This document shows positions 25,689 through 34,389 of a DNA stretch of 64,000 nucleotides, in pieces. The stretch is from Desulfocorpusculum sp964414345. Lineage in GTDB: Bacteria > Desulfobacterota > Desulfocorpusculales > Desulfocorpusculum. Under the pieces are notes generated by a model. It ran no database searches, had not been told where the DNA came from, and saw only the letters and a list, made by a program, of their open reading frames with translations. The stretch covers positions 9,490 to 73,489 of the forward strand of contig CAYPWF010000010.1 in NCBI GenBank assembly GCA_964414345.1, in the 5' to 3' direction. The first letter of the stretch is position 1. Each line of letters begins with the position of its first letter. A program made the translations under genes and the position numbers.

Positions 25689-26266
25689 CAGGCCGTCTTC
25701 CCCACGCTCTCCACGTACTGTCGGTTCAACCTTTCATGGTCCTTGGGATCGATGCGTTCTTTAAGGAGCGCCTCGGCAATGCGCGTGGCCAGCTCCACCG
25801 CTTCCTTGCGCAGTATGGATTGGGCTTTCTTCAGTTCCTGCTCGGCCGTGATCTGGGCCTGTTTGCGGATCTTTTCCGCCTCTTTTTGGGCATTGGCCAA
25901 GATACGTTCTTTCTCCAAGCGGCCCTGCTCCAGAAGCATGCTCTTGAGCTCTTGCATCTCCTTCTGGGCCTGGGCCAGTTTCTTCTCCATCTCCTTAAAA
26001 CGGACCTCGGCTTCAAGCTTGGCTCGCTCAGCTTCCTCCAAGGCCTCTTTCACGCCCTGCTGTCTTTGGTTCAAGAAATTGCGTACAGGCTTTCTGAGAA
26101 AATAATAAAGAAGCCCGGCCAGTAAAATGAAGTTCACCACCCGCATGGCCAAGGTGAAACCGCTTTCCAGCTCCACCTCATGGCCTCCGCCGGATGCAAG
26201 GGCCCAAGCCGGAAGCATCCAGGCCAGGATCACAAGAAAGCTTTTCCAAGAGCTCCTGCCCATCAT
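25688..26266 (-). CDS. atpF: F1F0 ATP synthase b subunit (with signal-like N-terminus)
   Basis: A 192-residue stalk subunit. Residues 1-24 resemble a signal peptide (ILAWMLPAWALASGG), then a membrane helix (VVNFILLAGLLYYFLRKPV, about 44-62) and a long charged coiled coil. Paired b and b' genes are usual in deltaproteobacteria and photosynthetic bacteria. It overlaps the b' gene upstream by four bases (ATGA). Confidence 0.93.
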   Translation of the reverse strand: MMGRSSWKSFLVILAWMLPAWALASGGGHEVELESGFTLAMRVVNFILLAGLLYYFLRKPVRNFLNQRQQGVKEALEEAERAKLEAEVRFKEMEKKLAQAQKEMQELKSMLLEQGRLEKERILANAQKEAEKIRKQAQITAEQELKKAQSILRKEAVELATRIAEALLKERIDPKDHERLNRQYVESVGKTA

Positions 26267-26697
26267 CTGAGGCCCCTCCCCAGGATTTTCTCGGCCATTT
26301 CCAGGCCTAGGGTGTCCGCCTGGGCCCTAAGGGCCTGCCTGGCCTGCTGGAGTTGCTCTTCCAGGATCTTTCTGGACTCCTCCACCGAGCGGCTCGCCTC
26401 TAGACGGGCCTGCTCCAGAAGCTTTCGCTCCGCCTCGGTCCCCTCTGCCTTTAGTTTTTCCTTCTCGGCCGCGGCTGCACTCTTGGCCTTCTGGAGCTCA
26501 GCCTGGTATTGCTCCCACTGAATGGAGGCGCGCTCCTGGAACTCCCGGACCGAGCGCTCAGAGGCCTCCATGCGGCGCCTGCGCTCATCCAGAACTCCTA
26601 GGATAGGCTTATAGAGGAACTTGTTGAGGAGCCAAAGAAGGACCAGAAAATTGCCCATCTGGATGAGGAGCGTGTAATCGAGCTGGATCACGGCCAC
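26263..26697 (-). CDS. atpF: F1F0 ATP synthase b' subunit, first gene of the operon
   Basis: A 144-residue stalk subunit with an N-terminal membrane helix (LLIQMGNFLVLLWLLNKFLY) and a charged coiled coil. It heads atpF'-F-H-A-G-D-C. The proton-channel genes atpB, atpE and atpI are absent here and must lie elsewhere, a split arrangement common in deltaproteobacteria. A good promoter lies about 110 bases upstream. Confidence 0.92.
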   Translation of the reverse strand: MAVIQLDYTLLIQMGNFLVLLWLLNKFLYKPILGVLDERRRRMEASERSVREFQERASIQWEQYQAELQKAKSAAAAEKEKLKAEGTEAERKLLEQARLEASRSVEESRKILEEQLQQARQALRAQADTLGLEMAEKILGRGLR

Positions 26698-26814
26698 CTC
26701 CGCATCAGCCTGGATATGTGATGCAGGACCAAGGATTCACCCCCCCCGATCCTGCGCCTCTCCCGAAAGGAACAGGAAATTCAGAACTTACACGGCCGCC
26801 TCGCGAGCTTTGCT

Positions 26815-26843
26815 CTTTTATCAAAATTCCAGGGCCATGTCAA
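26815..26843 (-). promoter_or_regulatory. Candidate sigma70 promoter of the ATP synthase operon
   Basis: On the minus strand, a perfect TTGACA (26838-26843) and TAAAAG (26815-26820) are separated by 17 bases. The leader to the b' start would be about 110 bases. Confidence 0.55.
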
Positions 26844-26870
26844 GTCAGTCGCGCCAACCCGCGCGATAAG

Positions 26871-26899
26871 AAAACCCCGCTTGGAAATCCAAGCGGGGT
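26871..26899 (-). terminator. Rho-independent terminator after the secreted protein gene
   Basis: A 10-11 bp stem (CCCCGCTTGG with CCAAGCGGGG, four-base loop) is followed on the minus strand by TTTTCTTAT. It separates the 26990-27358 gene from the ATP synthase promoter. Confidence 0.88.
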
Positions 26900-26989
26900 G
26901 TGGTGCTTTCGTTTCTTCTGACACGGCTGGAAAGAGCCAAGCATCCGCCGCTTTTTTACGAGCCTGTCTCTTTAAGGAATCCCCTGGGT

Positions 26990-27358
26990 CTAACGCGCCT
27001 CCACGATAAGCCTTGTGGTGCTACCCCCTGAATCCACAATGGTGGCAAACCCTCGCACCTTCTTCTTGGAGCCGTTGAAGGTGAACTTGCAAGTGGCTGC
27101 ATATACGTCAGAGCTGGTGTAAGTCACCTGCTGGGCAACGCCTGGTGAAATTGTAAGAGTCCCCTCTGCCTTAACAACTCCCCCGTCGATCAATTCAGCG
27201 TTCACCTGAACCGAGCCTGGACCCAGATTCAATACTGTACAGCCAAGAACGTCTCCATTGCTTCGAAGAGGCGGAGTCCAAAGCTCCACAGCGAATGCCG
27301 AACCCACAAATGCCAAGGCCAGAGGTAAAACCAGGATCAAGCTCGCGCTCTTTTTCAT
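26990..27358 (-). CDS. Small secreted hypothetical protein
   Basis: A 122-residue protein that I do not recognise. Residues 1-23 form a Sec signal peptide (MKKSASLILVLPLALAF, cleavage near SAFA). The mature part is a probable beta-sandwich of about 100 residues with two cysteines (GCTVLNLG and ATCKFTF) well placed for a disulfide. The layout recalls small periplasmic immunoglobulin-like proteins. It has its own promoter and terminator, so it is a monocistronic unit, and there are no catalytic motifs. Confidence 0.75.
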   Translation of the reverse strand: MKKSASLILVLPLALAFVGSAFAVELWTPPLRSNGDVLGCTVLNLGPGSVQVNAELIDGGVVKAEGTLTISPGVAQQVTYTSSDVYAATCKFTFNGSKKKVRGFATIVDSGGSTTRLIVEAR

Positions 27359-27397
27359 GATTGCTCCCCCCTTTTTTTTGAACCCCTTTTCCCGCGG

Positions 27398-27426
27398 ACA
27401 TTAGCACGCTCCCTCCATGGTGTCAA
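27398..27426 (-). promoter_or_regulatory. Candidate sigma70 promoter of the secreted protein gene
   Basis: On the minus strand, a perfect TTGACA (27421-27426) and TAATGT (27398-27403) are separated by 17 bases, 40 bases before the start codon. Confidence 0.6.
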
Positions 27427-27448
27427 GGAGCTGCGTCCGCCGACCCTT

Positions 27449-27871
27449 TTAGCTTCCTTGAAGCTCCAGGGCGTTGAAGAAGTAGGCAATCTCCACCCTG
27501 GCGTTTTCGGGGGAGTCGGAGCCGTGCACTATGTTTTGCTCCACGTTGTCTGCAAACTGTCTTCTGATGGTGCCGGGCTGTGCATCCTTGGGGTTGGTGG
27601 CCCCCATTACCCTTCTGGTCCTGGCTATGGCCTCCTCTCCTTCCAAAACCATCACCACTGCAGGGCCTGAGCTCATGAAATCAGTAAGGCTCTCAAAAAA
27701 AGGCTTTTCTTTGTGAACCGCATAAAAACCTTGGGCCTGGGTTTTTGTCATTCGAACCATCTTAAGGCCCACGACCCTGAGTCCCTCTTTTTCAAACCTT
27801 CCTATGACCTCCCCTATGAGATTCTTTGCCACCCCGTCCGGCTTCACTATGGAAAGTGTCCGTTCCAGCAT
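27449..27871 (-). CDS. ndk: Nucleoside diphosphate kinase
   Basis: This 140-residue enzyme balances nucleoside triphosphate pools by moving the gamma phosphate from ATP to NDPs. It begins with ERTLSIVKPDGV, and the active-site His116 lies in NIVHGSDS near the C-terminus. ATG 27871 with GGAGG five bases upstream is preferred to GTG 27883. It lies 68 bases after the metallolyase gene on the same strand and may be cotranscribed with it. Confidence 0.97.
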   Translation of the reverse strand: MLERTLSIVKPDGVAKNLIGEVIGRFEKEGLRVVGLKMVRMTKTQAQGFYAVHKEKPFFESLTDFMSSGPAVVMVLEGEEAIARTRRVMGATNPKDAQPGTIRRQFADNVEQNIVHGSDSPENARVEIAYFFNALELQGS

Positions 27872-27939
27872 CTCTTCCTCCACCTCCTTTTTCTAGGTCT
27901 CCTTTTAGGCCTCCCAAGCTTCTTTAGGCCTTTTTTATC

Positions 27940-29778
27940 TCAGCCTCCATTTTTGCCGTCCGCCTCAACCATCTTGGCCAGCTCGTCGAACTTCATGTCA
28001 GCAGCCAGAATGCCCACGATCTCGTCCTGCTCATTACGAATGGGGGCCGAGACCGTTACCGCCAGCTGGTGGGTGAAACGGGACACATAAAAATCCGTCA
28101 CGTGGCTCTTGCCGTCCCTCAAAGGCCCTATGAACCAGGGCCTGTCCGAGTAATCCTCTTCTATGACCACAGGGGGGTACTTAGACCTGTCCACTATTTG
28201 AGTGATGAGCTTGGTGGTTATTCTGCCCTCCATGTTGGTTACATACACCCACTGAATAAAAGGATTCTCTTCTGCCACGGCCTCCATGAGGGGTTCCTGC
28301 TGGGCCGGATCCATGGAACGCATCTGGGGCTTTTCAGCCATTTCCTCTATGAGGTGCACTGCAACATCTGCGGCCTTCTGCTTGAGCAACTGAAGATCGC
28401 TTACGAAGTACTCGGGCAGATATTTCTTGGCAAGCCTTCTCATCTCCTCCGAGCCTATGGCCGTGGTGCGGCCTTCCTCGTACTGGCGCATGATGGCCTT
28501 GTACATCTTGGTCACCCCTGGGTGTCTCTTGTCCACCATGCGGGGGCCCGTGAGCTTAAGGTGGGTGTTCACCCAGTGCACCACACCGGCCATTCCCGAC
28601 TTGTCCGTCATGATTACGCTCAAGGGCCTGTGAAGGAACTTTTCGGTGTTGAAGATTGAATAGATCTCCGGGTTCTTGAGAATACCGTCCACATGCACCC
28701 CGGCCGAGGTGGCGTTGAACTCCGAGCCTGCAAACGGGTAATTGGGAGGAAGCCTGAGGCCTATTTCCCTCTCCATGTACTCGGCTATCTCGGTGATCAC
28801 CGTGGTGTCCATACCGTCGTGCTGGCCGCGAAGAGAGATATACTCTATGACCAGGGCCTCCACCGGAGTGTTGCCGGTTCTCTCCCCCAGGCCCAACAGG
28901 GCTCCATTGGCGGCACTGCAGCCGTAAAGCCAAGCTGTGGTGGCGTTTATGAGGGCCTTGTGGAAATCATTGTGGCCATGCCATTCCAGGAGCCGGCCCG
29001 GCACCCCGGCATCGTCAATCATGGCCCTGACCAGCTTGTCCACGGCCCTGGGAAGAGCCGCACCTGGGTAGGTCACCCCAAGGCCCAAGGTGTCGCAAAG
29101 CCGTATCTTTATATCTATGCCGCTTTCCTCCCTGAGCTTCATCAGCTCTTTTGCCAGGGGAACGCAAAAACCGTAAATGTCCGCTCTGGTCACATCCTCG
29201 AAGTGGCATCTGGGGATTATACCGTGGTTCAGGGCGGCCTTTGCCAAAGAGAGATACTCCTCAAAGGCCTTTCTTCGATTCCAGCCCAGTTTCAGGAAAA
29301 TGTGGTAATCGGAAATGGACATGAGCATCCCGGTTTCCTTGAGCCCCATGTCCTTTACCAATCGAAGGTCATCCCTGTTGGCCCTTATCCAGGCCGTAAC
29401 CTGGGGGAATCTGAAATCCCTGGCCAGACATCTTTCCACCGCCTCCCTGTCTCTGGGGCTGTAAAGGAAAAACTCGCACTGCCGTATCACCCCGTCTCGA
29501 CCTCCCAGCCTATGGAGCATCACATACAGGTCTTCTATCTGCCTAGGGGTGAAGGGAGGGCGAGCCTGCTGCCCGTCCCTGAAGGTGGTGTCCGTTATGT
29601 ACATGGCAGGGGGAGGATTGATGGGGATGATCTTCTGATCAAAATCTATCCTGGGGATCTCATCCACCGGGAAGACCCCTCTCAGCAAGTTGGGCTCCCC
29701 AACATCCCTTAAATCAGGTTCCTCAAACTTGGAAAGTTCGTGATAAAGAATCCTTTTTTCCCTGTCCCACTTGGCCAT
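27940..29778 (-). CDS. DRE-TIM metallolyase (isopropylmalate/Re-citrate synthase-like) fused to a C-terminal Cache sensor domain
   Basis: A 612-residue protein. Residues about 55-330 form an HMGL-like TIM barrel: ITDTTFRDGQQ at 61-71 carries the general-base Arg and metal Asp, RLCDTLG is near 226-232, WHGHND with metal ligands His267/His269, and GERTGNTPVE at 298-307. Residues about 330-460 resemble the linker and accessory region of this family. Residues about 470-605 look like a Cache/PDC fold (YVTNMEGRITT, DRPWFIGPL, VSAPIRNEQDEIVGILAADM), normally a ligand sensor in chemoreceptors. It would condense acetyl-CoA with a 2-oxoacid. Oxaloacetate (Re-citrate synthase), 2-oxoglutarate and pyruvate are all possible. 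The ribosome site GGAGGTGA is ideal, with a four-base spacer. Confidence 0.85.
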   Translation of the reverse strand: MAKWDREKRILYHELSKFEEPDLRDVGEPNLLRGVFPVDEIPRIDFDQKIIPINPPPAMYITDTTFRDGQQARPPFTPRQIEDLYVMLHRLGGRDGVIRQCEFFLYSPRDREAVERCLARDFRFPQVTAWIRANRDDLRLVKDMGLKETGMLMSISDYHIFLKLGWNRRKAFEEYLSLAKAALNHGIIPRCHFEDVTRADIYGFCVPLAKELMKLREESGIDIKIRLCDTLGLGVTYPGAALPRAVDKLVRAMIDDAGVPGRLLEWHGHNDFHKALINATTAWLYGCSAANGALLGLGERTGNTPVEALVIEYISLRGQHDGMDTTVITEIAEYMEREIGLRLPPNYPFAGSEFNATSAGVHVDGILKNPEIYSIFNTEKFLHRPLSVIMTDKSGMAGVVHWVNTHLKLTGPRMVDKRHPGVTKMYKAIMRQYEEGRTTAIGSEEMRRLAKKYLPEYFVSDLQLLKQKAADVAVHLIEEMAEKPQMRSMDPAQQEPLMEAVAEENPFIQWVYVTNMEGRITTKLITQIVDRSKYPPVVIEEDYSDRPWFIGPLRDGKSHVTDFYVSRFTHQLAVTVSAPIRNEQDEIVGILAADMKFDELAKMVEADGKNGG

Positions 29779-29927
29779 CCCATCACCTCCCTCGGATGGT
29801 CAATAAGCTCCCATGAGTTGGACCGTAAAACCTAACATTTGGGAAGTCGGGCGGGGTGCACCCTGCCCCCAACCTTGATCTGACTGCTTATTTGGAGCTT
29901 ACTCCCCGGGCGGGGATAGACCCGCCA

Positions 29928-31721
29928 CTACCTGTGCCTAACCTGTATCCAGAGCTCTTCCAGTTGCTTGGGTTCCACTTGGGCAGGGGCCTCTGTGAGA
30001 AGACAGGCTCCCCTTTGAGTCTTGGGAAAAGCGATCACATCCCTGATTGTGGCCGCTTTTGCCATCAGCATGATAAGCCGGTCAAAGCCGAAGGCTATTC
30101 CGCCGTGAGGCGGGGTACCGTAGGCAAGAGCCTCCAAGAGGAACCTGAACTTCTCCTGGACTTCCTGCTCCGGGATACCCAAAGCCCTGAAAAGGGCCAT
30201 TTGAAGATCCAGTCTGTGGTTACGGATGCTCCCGCCGCCTATCTCGTTTCCGTTCAAAACCAAATCATAGGCTCTGGCCCTCACCTGGGCCGGATCCACC
30301 TCCAAGAGGTGAAGATCCTCCGGGTGGGGGGCAGTGAAGGGGTGATGAACTGCGGCAAATCTTCCCTCGGCACTGTCATATTCCAGGAGGGGGAACTCGG
30401 TCACCCAGAGGAACTTAAACTCCTCCTCCTGAATCAGACCCATCTTTTTCCCGAAGTGGCTTCTGAGAATATCCAAGGTGGGGTTCACCACCGGGAGATC
30501 CCCTGCCACAAACAGGATCAGATCACCTGGTTGCAAGCCAGCCAGCTGTGCCACCTCTTGTTGCTCGGCGTGGCTCAAGGCCTTGGCCACCGGGCCCTGC
30601 CACCCCTCAGGGAGCAGCTTCACCCAGGCCACACCCTTGGCTCCTGTTTGCACCTGGTAGTGCAGCTTTAGATTCTCCTCCCCCTGCATTCTGTCCAGCT
30701 CGGCCCTGGACAAACCAGCCATACCCTTCAAGGGAAGAGCCTTAACCACCCCTCCTTTTTCAACGGCCTGGGCGAAAAGCTTGAAGCCGCTTTTTCGGAA
30801 GACCTGGCTTAAGTCCACCAACTCCAAGCCGTAGCGGATGTCAGGTTTGTCCGTGCCGAAGCGAGCCATGGCCTCCTGGTAGGTCAACCTGGGAAAAGGC
30901 CTGGGAAGCTCAATGCCTAAGGTCTGCCGGAAAAGGGCAGCCACCAGCCCTTCGGCCAGCTCCTGCACTGCCAGCTCGTCCACAAAGGACATCTCCAGGT
31001 CTATCTGGGTGAACTCCGGCTGCCTGTCCTTTCTGAGATCCTCGTCCCTGAAGCACTTCACTATTTGGAAATAGCGGTCAAAGCCAGCCACCATCAAGAG
31101 CTGTTTAAACAACTGGGGAGACTGGGGAAGGGCGTAGAAACGCCCTGGTTGCAGACGGCTGGGCACCAGGAAATCCCTTGCGCCCTCAGGAGTGCTTCGG
31201 GTTAGAAACGGGGTTTCCACCTCCAAGAAACCCTTTTCGTCCAAGAAACGCCTCACCGTCTGCATGGCCCTGTGCCTAAGGAGGAAATTGGAGAGCATCC
31301 TAGGCCTTCTCAAATCCAGATACCTGTAACGCAGCCTCACGTTTTCGGCCACCTCGGCCTCGTCCTCTATGGGAAAAGGAGGGGGAAGCGACTCGTTCAG
31401 TACCGAGAGCCTGCCCACCGCCACCTCCACTTTTCCGGTAAGGATTTTGGGGTTTTCCGTCTCAGGGGGCCTCTTGCGCACCTCCCCCTCCAATTCCAAC
31501 ACAAACTCGCTTCTGACCCCCTGTGCTTTAAGGTGGGCCTCTGGGGAAGTCTCGGCATTTATCACCACCTGAACTATACCGGTTCGGTCCCTAAGGTCGA
31601 TGAATATAACCCCTCCCAGATCCCTTACGGTCTGGACCCAACCAGCCAATCGGACTTGCCTGCCGATCTGCTCTTCTCTTATTTCCCCGCAACCGTGGGT
31701 CCTGGAGAAAACCTTGGCCAC
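29928..31721 (-). CDS. aspS: Aspartyl-tRNA synthetase
   Basis: A 597-residue class II synthetase with an N-terminal OB-fold anticodon domain (about 1-105), a catalytic core with the bacterial GAD insertion (about 285-415), and motif regions NGNEIGGGSIR near 490 and GIAFGFDRLIM at 541-551. The length is that of bacterial AspRS. Whether it also charges tRNA-Asn cannot be judged from this window. It starts three bases after hisS ends. Confidence 0.97.
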   Translation of the reverse strand: MAKVFSRTHGCGEIREEQIGRQVRLAGWVQTVRDLGGVIFIDLRDRTGIVQVVINAETSPEAHLKAQGVRSEFVLELEGEVRKRPPETENPKILTGKVEVAVGRLSVLNESLPPPFPIEDEAEVAENVRLRYRYLDLRRPRMLSNFLLRHRAMQTVRRFLDEKGFLEVETPFLTRSTPEGARDFLVPSRLQPGRFYALPQSPQLFKQLLMVAGFDRYFQIVKCFRDEDLRKDRQPEFTQIDLEMSFVDELAVQELAEGLVAALFRQTLGIELPRPFPRLTYQEAMARFGTDKPDIRYGLELVDLSQVFRKSGFKLFAQAVEKGGVVKALPLKGMAGLSRAELDRMQGEENLKLHYQVQTGAKGVAWVKLLPEGWQGPVAKALSHAEQQEVAQLAGLQPGDLILFVAGDLPVVNPTLDILRSHFGKKMGLIQEEEFKFLWVTEFPLLEYDSAEGRFAAVHHPFTAPHPEDLHLLEVDPAQVRARAYDLVLNGNEIGGGSIRNHRLDLQMALFRALGIPEQEVQEKFRFLLEALAYGTPPHGGIAFGFDRLIMLMAKAATIRDVIAFPKTQRGACLLTEAPAQVEPKQLEELWIQVRHR

Positions 31722-31724
31722 CCC

Positions 31725-33020
31725 TCACCCCCTTTTCTCCCGGGAATCCGGCCTTTCTCTCCATCCTGCCATAACCTGCCCCATTCGAGCCAATTCCACC
31801 TCCACTTGAGCAGCTTGCAGCATGTCCCTCAAAGGAGCTTTTCCCGAGGCCAGTTCCTGTTCCCCAAGAATAAGCACCCTCCTGGCTCCCAGCTTGTCAG
31901 CCCGCCGAAGCTGCGCTTTCAGGCTGCCTCCTCTGAAGTCCATCTCGGCCTTTACCCCGGCCCTTCTGGCCCTCTCAACCCACAAGAATGCCTCCCTAGA
32001 GGCCTTCTCCCCCAAAGCCGCCACAAAGAGCTCCAAGGCTCGCCCCTGCAGGACCCCCTTTTGTTCAAGAACCGAAACCAGCCTCTCCTCTCCCACCGCA
32101 AAGCCTATGCCTGGCAAGTCGGGCCCGCCCAGCTCACTTATAAGCCCGTCGTAACGCCCCCCGCCGCAAACTGCGTTTTGGGCTCCCAAGGTCTTGCTCA
32201 AAACCTCGAAGGTGGTCCTTCGATAATAGTCCAATCCGCGCACTATGAACGGGTTCAAGGAGAAAGGAACCTCCAAGAGGCTCAAGTGCTCCTTGACCCT
32301 CTCAAGGTGTTCAGCACAGGCTTTGCAGAGCCCCTCCAGGATGCTTGGGGCCCCCTCCAGGGCTTTCCTGCATCCTTCCACCTTGCAGTCGTATATCCTC
32401 AAAGGGTTCACGGAAAGCCGCCTGGTGCAATCCGCGCACAAGGATGATTTGCGGCCTTCCAGGTAGGCCACCACGCTGGATCGAAAGCCCGGCCTGCACT
32501 CGGGGCAGCCCAGGGAGTTTACTTGGAACTCCAGCTCCCTTAGGCCCAGCTCCTGGAAAAAAGCCCTCAGGGCAGCCAGCAGCTCTGCGTCCGTTCTGGG
32601 ATCTGGAGAACCCAGCACCTCTGCGTCAATCTGGTGGAACTGGCGGTATCTTCCCTTCTGGGGCCTCTCGTAACGAAACATGGGGCCTATAAAGTAGAGC
32701 TTTTGAACAGGCTCACTTTGGTGCAGGCCATGCTCTATGTACGCCCTGAGTATCCCTGCTGTGGCCTCGGGTCTGAGGGTAAGGGAGATCCCGCTGCGAT
32801 CCGCAAAGCTGTACATCTCCTTTTCCACTATATCGGTGGACTCCCCGATGCTCCTGGCAAAGAGCTCTGTGCGCTCCAGTATGGGAATCCGAATCTCCTG
32901 AAACCCGTACAGCTCCAGCACGCTGCGGGCGGTCTGCTCCACCCGCTGCCAAAGTTCAACCTCTGGGCCCAGCACGTCCCTGAAGCCCCGCACTGCCTGA
33001 ATCGGGCTCTTGCGTTCCAT
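31725..33020 (-). CDS. hisS: Histidyl-tRNA synthetase
   Basis: A 431-residue class II synthetase. N-terminal RGFRDVLGPE, motif 2 region with FRYERPQKGRYRQFHQID, the histidine-specific FIVRGLDYYRRTTFE and motif 3 GIGFAVGEERL are visible, followed by an anticodon-binding domain. ATG 33020 is chosen over an upstream start at 33074 because a promoter and a GAGGG ribosome site lie just before it. It heads a hisS-aspS operon, a common pairing. Confidence 0.96.
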   Translation of the reverse strand: MERKSPIQAVRGFRDVLGPEVELWQRVEQTARSVLELYGFQEIRIPILERTELFARSIGESTDIVEKEMYSFADRSGISLTLRPEATAGILRAYIEHGLHQSEPVQKLYFIGPMFRYERPQKGRYRQFHQIDAEVLGSPDPRTDAELLAALRAFFQELGLRELEFQVNSLGCPECRPGFRSSVVAYLEGRKSSLCADCTRRLSVNPLRIYDCKVEGCRKALEGAPSILEGLCKACAEHLERVKEHLSLLEVPFSLNPFIVRGLDYYRRTTFEVLSKTLGAQNAVCGGGRYDGLISELGGPDLPGIGFAVGEERLVSVLEQKGVLQGRALELFVAALGEKASREAFLWVERARRAGVKAEMDFRGGSLKAQLRRADKLGARRVLILGEQELASGKAPLRDMLQAAQVEVELARMGQVMAGWRERPDSREKRG

Positions 33021-33044
33021 GTGTGATCCCTCACAAAAAAGAAA

Positions 33045-33074
33045 AATATAGACCAGCTGCGCTTGGATCGTCAA
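33045..33074 (-). promoter_or_regulatory. Candidate sigma70 promoter of hisS-aspS
   Basis: On the minus strand TTGACG (33069-33074) and TATATT (33045-33050) are 18 bases apart, with the start codon 25 bases further on. This supports the shorter hisS start. Confidence 0.55.
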
Positions 33075-33142
33075 TCGTCAAGTTTTCTCCTAGGTAAATA
33101 GCCTTACCCTCTTGAAACCTTTCAGCAGAGCCCCTCTGTTTC

Positions 33143-33171
33143 TTGACACCCTTTTCCGCCCGGGCTAGATT
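33143..33171 (+). promoter_or_regulatory. Candidate sigma70 promoter of the larC-recA-alaS gene string
   Basis: A perfect TTGACA (33143-33148) and TAGATT (33166-33171) are 17 bases apart, 27 bases before the larC start. Confidence 0.6.
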
Positions 33172-33198
33172 AGGCCTGCCTCTTAGAAAATTAAAAGG

Positions 33199-34389
33199 AT
33201 GAGTGTGTTGCGAGTCATCTATGTAGACGCCTTCAGTGGAGCCAGCGGGGACATGATCCTGGGTGCCCTTTTGGATTTGGGAGTCCCCCTGGTGGCGATA
33301 GAAGAACCCCTTAAAAAACTCCCTATGGGTCAGTGGGGATTTAAGGTGGCAAGGGAGTCCCGTCACCACATACATGGCACCAGAGTGCATGTGGAGGTGT
33401 ATCCCCAGGCTTATGAGCACACAACCTATGCTCAAATCAGGGAGATGTTGCTGGAGTCGGGCCTTCCCCAAGGGGTCAAGCAGAGAAGCTTAAGGATCTT
33501 CCATCAGTTGGCCGAAGCTGAAGCGCGTATCCATGAGAAAGCTCCAGAGCAGATAACCTTTCACGAGGTGGGGGCAGTTGACTCCATCGTGGACATAGTG
33601 GGCGCCGTGCTGGGCTTTGAGTGGCTAAACCCACAGAAGGTCTCGGTCTCAGCCCTTCCGTTGGGGAAAGGCTTTGTGCAGGCTCATCATGGCACATTGC
33701 CCGTGCCGGCCCCGGCAACTCTTGAGCTCCTAAGGGGCGTGCCCGTGTACCAAGGGGATGAGGAAGCCGAACTGGTCACTCCCACAGGGGCGGCCATTCT
33801 CAAAGAGGTGGCACAGGAGTTCGGAGTCATGCCCCACATGAAACCACAGAAGGTGGGCTACGGGGTGGGCTCAAGGGACCTGCCCCGAAGGCCCAATTTG
33901 CTGCGCATGATCATGGGCGAGTCAGGGGTTTCGGGCCTGAGGGAGGACTGGGTCTTGGAGGCCAACATAGATGACATGAATCCAGAGTTTGTAGAGCACC
34001 TCATGGAGAGACTTCTCGAGGCCGGGGCCCTGGATGTGGGTTGGTGTCCCATGGTGATGAAGAGAGGCAGGCCTGGAGGGCTTTTGAAGGTCTTGGTTGA
34101 AAGTGGAAACAGGGAGTTTGTGTCTGAGGTTATTTTGCGGGAGTCCACCTCCATTGGGCTCAGGGCGTATCAAGTGGAGCGTGAATGTCTGGAAAGACAT
34201 TACGAGGAGGTTGAGACCCCTTGGGGGAAAGCCAGGGTGAAGGTTTGCTCTTGGGGGGAAAGGGTTCTAAATGCTCTTCCAGAGTACCAAGATTGCCGGG
34301 ATATCGCCCTCGAGAGCAAAGTGCCTCTCAAGGAAGTCTACTTCCGCGCCCTTGCAGCCTATTATGGCAAGGCTGGGGCTGAATCTTGA
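33199..34389 (+). CDS. larC: LarC: nickel-insertion protein for the nickel-pincer (NPN) cofactor
   Basis: This 396-residue protein belongs to the LarC (former DUF111) family. LarC uses CTP to insert nickel into the pyridinium dithiocarboxylate precursor made by LarB and LarE, giving the cofactor of lactate racemase-type enzymes. Evident are VDAFSGASGDMILGALLDLG at 9-28, ITFHEVGAVDSIVDIVGA near 117-134, the AHHGTLPVPAPAT segment near 160 and ANIDDMNPEF near 255. It is one continuous frame, unlike Lactobacillus where two ORFs are joined by frameshifting. LarA, LarB and LarE are not in the window. It is the first of eight closely spaced plus-strand genes. Confidence 0.92.
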   Translation: MSVLRVIYVDAFSGASGDMILGALLDLGVPLVAIEEPLKKLPMGQWGFKVARESRHHIHGTRVHVEVYPQAYEHTTYAQIREMLLESGLPQGVKQRSLRIFHQLAEAEARIHEKAPEQITFHEVGAVDSIVDIVGAVLGFEWLNPQKVSVSALPLGKGFVQAHHGTLPVPAPATLELLRGVPVYQGDEEAELVTPTGAAILKEVAQEFGVMPHMKPQKVGYGVGSRDLPRRPNLLRMIMGESGVSGLREDWVLEANIDDMNPEFVEHLMERLLEAGALDVGWCPMVMKRGRPGGLLKVLVESGNREFVSEVILRESTSIGLRAYQVERECLERHYEEVETPWGKARVKVCSWGERVLNALPEYQDCRDIALESKVPLKEVYFRALAAYYGKAGAES

